Assembly: GCA_028095005.1 (NCBI GenBank)
Contig: CM051462.1
Coordinates: forward strand, 232,208,473-232,272,472
Direction: 5' to 3'
Origin: Rhynchospora pubera
Taxonomy: Eukaryota > Streptophyta > Magnoliopsida > Poales > Cyperaceae
DNA: 64,000 nucleotides
Part shown: positions 58,989 to 64,000 of the stretch, in pieces
Layout: the number at the start of each line of letters is the position of its first letter
Position numbering within the stretch: the stretch's first letter is position 1
Translations under genes and position numbers: made by a program
The notes under the pieces: generated by a model
Databases searched by the model: none
Told to the model about the DNA's origin: nothing
What the model saw: the letters and a program-made list of their open reading frames with translations, nothing else

Positions 58989-60489
58989 AATCCCCCCAAA
59001 CTTAAACTTTGCTTGTCCTCAAGCATCGCCCTAAGCTTAGATTCTTAGACTGTACTTAAATCTAAATCAAGTCATATCTCAAACCAAAAAATCAACATAG
59101 AAATCAATTGCTCGTGCCTAAAATTTTCTCACACTTTCAACAAATGAGTCAAACAATAATTTTAAAAATAAACCAAGTCAAGTGTTCACAACTTAATCAA
59201 TACAACTCTTGGGCCTAAGTGAAATCTTTTCCCAAAATTAAGAACGCTAGCCCCTCTTTGATATTTCAAAAGCAATCTCAATTTCAATCACCCGTTCCTT
59301 TTCATATTTCTCAAAAATTTGTAAAAGCCTTTATCAACTCCAGAAATTCTATAATGAACTTTTCTTAAAACAATTTCAATTTTTCACCAATTTTTTTTTT
59401 TTTTTTATGCAAGTCGAGCAGTGGGGCTTTACACCCTAGAGGATAATGCGGTATCATTGGCCTTAAGTTTGCTACTAGCACATGTCGCGCTAGGGAGGTT
59501 GGACGGGTGTTGCTCGACTGTGGCCACGGTACACTTGGGCCATAATACTCAACAACTCCTTTACCAATACTTTCGCACCGGGTCCGGTAGAAATTAATTA
59601 CAAGCTCCCCAATTATACCTCGAAACTTTGAGTTATAATTCCTGACAGCTTGTAATTAACCCAATACCCTCCAATTTGTGGTTAAGTTAGTGGAGAAGGC
59701 CTCAGTGCGTCCTCGTTTTCACCGCTATTTAAATTAACTTCCCTTTTTATTGTTGCTCGTTGGTGATTCGAGCGATTAAAAAGCAATTTCAACAAGACAA
59801 AGTTCATCTTTTAATTTCCAAAGTCGATAAATTTCTTTCAAAAGTTTGTCAAATACAAATCAGTTCACTCGGCAAAAACTTGTGAGAATTGACTAAGTTT
59901 GAAATAACAATTCTAAGCATCCAATATCAAATTCAAATCTCAAAGAAAATACTTCAGTTTGGGTCCATTGGCGCAAGATCAAGTATGATATCAAAACATT
60001 CTAAGGTTATTTGAGAAAATTTTTGTTTGACTCAAAAACAAGTTCAAGCAGTGTGAGAGTTGTCATTTAAAATCCAATCGAGAGAGTAGGCAAAACCAAC
60101 TTATTTCAAAGCCAAAATCATACTAAATTGCGCAAATTTTAAGTTCTGGTCGAGTTGACCATAGCTATGTTCGAACCGAACGAAAAGAGTAGAACAGAAC
60201 AAGTTTTTTATGAACTGGTCGGATCGACCAGGTACCCGTTCGAACCGACCAGAGAAGACAATTATGCACAAATTCCAAATGAGAGACGTTCGATTCGACC
60301 AGTGCTTGTTCGACTTGACCAGAGAAGAGAAAAATTCGAGAAAAATTGCCCATTTTCACAGAAAAACAACCTTTTCATCCCACAAATCGATTTATCTCCT
60401 ATATGCCCTCCCCCAAACTTATCAAATGCTTGTCCCAAGCATACTTTCACACAGAAATAGCAAATAGGAAAGAAATTGATGGTTACCTT
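58989..60489 (-). other. Athila gap between the extra ORF and 3' LTR
   Basis: Non-coding. It holds the polypurine tract at the LTR edge, a T-run near 59392, and three word pairs (60146, 60215 and 60286). Confidence 0.7.
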
Positions 60490-62202
60490 TTAGTAGGGAG
60501 GAGGGAGGCTCCTAGAGGAAGAGCCTTGGTTGAAACCACTGTCATAGCGTGGGAAAACGCCAAAGAAATCGCCTTGCTGCTCCTGCTGCTGCTGCTCCCC
60601 TCCTTGGTTGCCCAGAGATGGATAGTAGCTTGGGTCGGAATTTGCAGGGCGCCATTGTCCCTCAAAAGGTGGTGGCATGGGCTGCTGTGGTGGCTCTAGG
60701 ACTTGTCCTCCAAGGTATGGGTAAAACCCATAGTCGGAGTGAGCGGAGAAGGTTTGCCGTGGAGAGGGAGGAAGCGGTGATGCTTGGCTATGAACCGATT
60801 GGACTCCCGGGCTCATGGTCGGGTCTTCATCATCACGTGGCCAATACCCTCGTTGCAAATAGAAGCGACTCTCAAATGCCATGTCATAGGCCATGCTAAC
60901 CTTCCTATTCAAACGATCAAGCTTTTTGGTGCAATCAGCCATGCCCTTACGCATCTCATCCCGTGTGTCCAAGTGAAGTTGAGTGAGGTTGTCCACCATT
61001 TGGATGAGATTGTTAGCCCATTGTGGTTGTGGCTCACTCCCTTGAGGAAAGGGTACACGTGGTGGTGAGTTAGGCCTTGTTGACGGCCCCGCTTCATCGG
61101 TCTCCATGGGGATGATCCTAGGAATTGGGTGTTGCAATTCCTCCGCTGTCCTAGGAGTCACATAATCATGAGGAATTAGCCAAGAGAGAGAGTTAGAGAG
61201 ATCTACCCGGTGAGGATATGGAAGAAAGAAGTTGCTCCCCTTGTCACGCACCCACAAGTATCGCTCGGATATGTCTCGGCTCTCGCGGAAGATTTGCAAG
61301 AAGCGAGCGGCTCGGAACCTATCATCATCATAAAACATGTAGCCAGTGCAAAAGGATTGCTCGGGTAAAGGTAGGCCCATGCGCTTGGCTAGGATTGTAA
61401 CAAAGGAACCCATAGTTATTTTGCCCCTAGCGTTTTCCATATCCCTTTGATAAATCCAGTGCTTCACCATTAACTTGATCCAATCCAATTTAGGGGGTTC
61501 GGGTTGAATCACGTGCCATAGGATGCCAATCTCCTTGTCATTGGTGATATTCACCGTCTCCCCTCGTGCAAAAATTGTAGAGGCAATGGCACGTAGGACG
61601 ATTCGAAGGGTAGGGTGCTGCACATGCCTAGATTGAAGCCTACCCGCAGTTGAGCCCGTGAGCCTCTCCCACACTTGCCTACCGAGAACAACATCATTTG
61701 GATCCCTTGTCCAAGCAGTCTCCTCCACCTCCCCTCTTTCTAACTTGAAAACCACGGACAAGTCATCAAGCCATGCTTTATGAGTATTGTTTCCAAGCCG
61801 GAACCAAATGTAATCCCGGCCATCTCGTTCCATGAGTCGTAGAGAAGAGAGAAACTCTTGGGTGTAGACTTGGTATGCCTTCTCTCGGAATTCCCAAAAG
61901 GCGGGGGTAATACCGGCATTGCTCGTGATCTCCAAAAATTGCTCCGCTACCCCAAAGGTTTCTAATGTCTCCATATCCATGAACCTCGTGTGCTCAAAGA
62001 CCCTATCTCGCATCCTTAGATAGTTTTCAAACATATAGTTCCAAGGCATTTCAAAGTTGGCATCCCTTTCAAATGGTGCTGCAGCGGGGTTACGGACCAA
62101 GTCCGGATCGATCTCAGGCCCGATAGGGTGCTGCTGGGGTTGAGAAGAAGAAGCAGCGGCTGCTAGGCGTGCACTAGCACGGGTTCTTGGTTTGGGTGCC
62201 AT
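60490..62202 (-). CDS. Athila extra ORF (ATHILA ORF-1 family type), 570 aa
   Basis: 570 codons on the minus strand, intact, starting MAPKPRTRASARLAAAASSS. Residues about 50-300 contain the pattern of the Athila ORF1 family (PF03078 type): FWEFREKAYQVYTQEFLSSL, FRLGNNTHKAWLDDLSVVF, HPTLRIVLRAIASTIFARGE and WIYQRDMENARGKITMGSFV. A conserved TGYMFYDDDRFRAARF block follows, then a proline- and glutamine-rich tail (about 455-570, ending SSSRSLPPPY). It sits in the position once described as env-like, but no signal peptide or membrane anchor is visible, so an envelope role is not supported here. The function of the family is unknown. An intact frame of this length suggests a young element. Confidence 0.88.
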   Translation of the reverse strand: MAPKPRTRASARLAAAASSSQPQQHPIGPEIDPDLVRNPAAAPFERDANFEMPWNYMFENYLRMRDRVFEHTRFMDMETLETFGVAEQFLEITSNAGITPAFWEFREKAYQVYTQEFLSSLRLMERDGRDYIWFRLGNNTHKAWLDDLSVVFKLERGEVEETAWTRDPNDVVLGRQVWERLTGSTAGRLQSRHVQHPTLRIVLRAIASTIFARGETVNITNDKEIGILWHVIQPEPPKLDWIKLMVKHWIYQRDMENARGKITMGSFVTILAKRMGLPLPEQSFCTGYMFYDDDRFRAARFLQIFRESRDISERYLWVRDKGSNFFLPYPHRVDLSNSLSWLIPHDYVTPRTAEELQHPIPRIIPMETDEAGPSTRPNSPPRVPFPQGSEPQPQWANNLIQMVDNLTQLHLDTRDEMRKGMADCTKKLDRLNRKVSMAYDMAFESRFYLQRGYWPRDDEDPTMSPGVQSVHSQASPLPPSPRQTFSAHSDYGFYPYLGGQVLEPPQQPMPPPFEGQWRPANSDPSYYPSLGNQGGEQQQQEQQGDFFGVFPRYDSGFNQGSSSRSLPPPY

Positions 62203-63798
62203 AGGTAAGGAACAAGAGGTGAGGTGATTGCAGGGTTTGGGTGCTCTGGTCGAACCGAACAGGGGGCTGTTCGAACCGAACAGAGTGGTTTAACAGAGGG
62301 TTGACGCTATAAGATGTGCTCTGGTCGATCCGACCAAGGTCCTGTTCGACCTGACCAGAGAGGGATAAAATGCTGGTTCTGACAGGTTCTGGCACGGGTT
62401 GACCCGTTTCACTGGTACACCTCAAAATTCGCTGGTACAGACTTGCAAAACCCTCAAACAAACCAAAAGAAGGCACAATTGAACAAAAGAAAAGGAAGTA
62501 GAAGTAATTGGACCTTTGTAAACCTCAATTTCCCAAACTTGCGGTGGTTTGAAATGGGGCAGCGGCAATAAGGGGTTCCCGGCACTCCTTGGGACTTTGT
62601 GGCGCAAGAGAAGTGTGCAAAGGTGCTCGGGAAGAAGAAAGAATGCAAGAGAAGCCGGAGTCGCGCCCAACAACGACGGAATGGTCCCGTAGTGGTGTCC
62701 ATTCGGCCAAACCTAACTTGAGTCCTTCAAGTGTGCACTTAGGGCAAGGAGAGGGCCCTGGAGTACTTCCCCACGAGAGAAATTGAGAGAATAGCAAAAT
62801 CGCTTGAAACCTCGTGGAGCGTGCCTTGAAAAACCCGTCGCGAAGGAACTTCAATAGCAAAAACTAAGGACAGTAGTGAGAAGAGAGTAGAGAGGAGAGC
62901 AATTTGGGCTTTAGATCTCTTAAAATGGTGGAGAATGGAGGAAGTTGAGATTTGGGAGGGTTGGTTCGGTTTGGAGAAGAAGAGAACGAGAGAGAGAGAT
63001 GAAAAATGGGTTGAGTGGGGGGAGGAGAGAGGTAAGGGACGGTTTTGATTAGGCTTAATGGGTTTCGGGTCGGGTTTGGTGGTAACGGCCCCCTTGTAAC
63101 GGCTAGTCGCGACCCCTGGGGCGTCTCCTACGCACATGAATGGAGGCGTCCCTTCAGGCTATGAAAAAGGCGCCCCGTCAGAAAATGGAGGCGTCCATTG
63201 ATGCATAATGGGCCCTACATAGACAAAAACCAACTGTCAGCCCAAAATCAAAATGAACAGGCCCTATTATTGCTTTGGTCGAACCGACCAGGACACTGGT
63301 CGATCCGAACAGCAACCAAGCGTGGCTCTCCTTGCACCGCTCCTTTCAGTCGATTCGACCACCCTTATGTTCGCTTCGAACAGGCTTAGTTCCTGCTTAG
63401 GTCCCTCCCCAGCTTCCGTTCGACTCGACCAGAGGTCTGTTCGACTTGACCAGGAAGTGATTTTCATTGATTTTCATCATGCCGTTGTACTTCCTTGTTC
63501 TCTCGCTTCATCCAGGATGGCAGTGCTCCATCGCTTGAGGTGTTGTGCAGTCCATATGAGGTCGATCGGGGTTAGTTGGCTCACGTAACCCAAGGTGCTC
63601 TAGCATGGAATGCATTCTCTTTCGTTTGTTCCTCAAAATTTCCCTACAATCAAACAAACACAAACATCAAATTCTATTTTTAATATATGTCTTTTTTTTT
63701 ATTCTTTTTAATTAAAATAAAAGAGAGAAGAGTTGAGAAATCCTTGGGTTGCCTCCCAAGAAGCGCTTGTTTTCGGTCCCTAGCTTGACCATGCCATT
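62203..63798 (-). other. Athila gap between pol and the extra ORF
   Basis: Non-coding on the element strand apart from short chance frames on both strands. It carries five word pairs (62246, 62321, 63275, 63346 and 63416). Confidence 0.7.
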
Positions 63799-64000
63799 CT
63801 AGCTTTCGCGTGGGATTGGCTCGCCTAGCTTGATGGCTTGAATCTCTTCTTGCACCTCACTGGCGATATAATGCTTCAAGCGTTGACCGTTAACCTTGAA
63901 TGGCTCCGAGTCTTTGTCGCAAATGTCAATGGCACCAAAGGGGTAAACCTTGACGACTCGGAAAGGGCCGGACCATCTTGACTTTAACTTGCCCGGAAAA
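63799..64000 (-). CDS. Athila pol polyprotein, C-terminal end (partial)
   Basis: The last 66 codons of pol enter from the window edge and end at TAG (63801-63799). They read KLKSRWSGPFRVVKVYPFGA, then FKVNGQRLKHYI, the standard end of Athila integrase/pol (KLKSRWSGPF and VNGQRLKHY). The frame is open, so the polyprotein may be intact upstream of the window. Confidence 0.9.
   Translation of the reverse strand, partial: FPGKLKSRWSGPFRVVKVYPFGAIDICDKDSEPFKVNGQRLKHYIASEVQEEIQAIKLGEPIPRES

Larger units (their letters stand above)
57576..63453. repeat. Palindromic word array, 17-nt word, 21-bp period, 26 words
   Basis: Consensus CTGKTCG-AWY-CGAMCAG (arms of 7, centre of 3). Starts: 57576, 57597, 57618, 57639; 58564, 58585; 58643, 58664; 58713, 58734; 60146, 60167; 60215, 60236; 60286, 60306; 62246, 62267; 62321, 62342; 63275, 63296; 63346, 63367; 63416, 63437. 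All but one step within clusters are 21 (one is 20). Clusters in a group start 69-79 apart. Words lie in the LTR and in both gaps beside the extra ORF, not inside that ORF or the visible pol. Confidence 0.93.
57201..64000 (-). mobile_element. Athila-type Ty3 retrotransposon, 3' part (runs off the window)
   Basis: In minus-strand order it has the end of pol (64000-63799), a non-coding gap, the extra ORF (62202-60490), a second gap, a polypurine tract (AGTTTGGGGGGAT, about 59004-58992) and the 3' LTR (58988-57201). This order, with an ORF between pol and the 3' LTR, is the Athila lineage layout. The element sits inside another LTR (55706-57200). Its 5' half lies beyond the window. Confidence 0.88.

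Noticed and set aside
60549..61400. Plus-strand frames of 60-116 codons opposite the Athila ORF
   Set aside because: Shadows of the 570-codon minus-strand ORF, without homology of their own.
60490..62202. Envelope protein interpretation of the Athila extra ORF
   Set aside because: No signal peptide, membrane anchor or cysteine-rich ectodomain is visible; its sequence matches the Athila ORF1-type family.
57576..63453. CRISPR-like look of regularly spaced repeats
   Set aside because: Units of 17 with 4-base spacers in a plant LTR element with no cas genes; the spacing and context do not fit a CRISPR array.

Overview
The window looks like nuclear DNA from a dicot plant, probably from a transposon-rich, pericentromere-like region. 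It is AT-rich. It starts in a 172-bp tandem satellite and holds plant LINE, Ty3/Athila, hAT and MITE families. The only well-supported host genes are two DUF674 genes with classic introns and two very small membrane-protein genes. Genes occupy only a few percent of the sequence; most of the rest is nested or decayed mobile DNA and short segmental duplications.

Layout. 0-1.2 kb: satellite array. 1.2-6.9 kb: decayed repeats, an LTR fragment and a (TAA)n tract. 6.9-8.4 kb: a probable mitochondrial insert with a MITE in it. 8.7-12.8 kb: a 4-kb terminal-inverted-repeat element that carries exon-like pieces and a Helitron-like end. 12.8-14.8 kb: DUF674 copy 1. 15.2-18.4 kb: two tiny two-exon genes, each encoding a charged helix followed by one membrane segment. 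19-28.4 kb: minus-strand patchwork of exon-like pieces, including a chimeric AIP1-like reading frame and an isocitrate dehydrogenase piece, interrupted by a retroposon with a 17-bp target duplication. 29.3-33.0 kb: a LINE whose ORF2 is broken by one in-frame stop. 34.9-36.6 kb: DUF674 copy 2. 37-46 kb: foldback elements, a hAT element with a perfect 8-bp target duplication, seven-copy MITE family members, a truncated LINE and an FTSH11 fragment. 46.5-49.2 kb: a probable LTR of another retroelement interrupted by a complete solo LTR (TSD GAGCT). 52-57.2 kb: a perfect tandem duplication, three covarying hairpins and an LTR. 57.2-64 kb: the 3' part of an Athila-type Ty3 element on the minus strand (LTR, extra ORF, end of pol).

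Most notable signal. Three different LTR elements carry arrays of short imperfect palindromes set at a strict 20- or 21-bp period, usually in pairs, with the pairs often about 70 bp apart. The palindrome sequence is different in each element, but the geometry is the same. In the Athila element 26 such words lie in the LTR and in every non-coding gap, and none lie in the long ORF. A nearby stretch has three hairpins with an identical 17-nt loop, a 53-bp period and stems that differ in sequence yet still pair. I know of no description of this architecture. It would fit paired sites for a dimeric protein on one face of the helix, or an RNA signal; both readings are inference.
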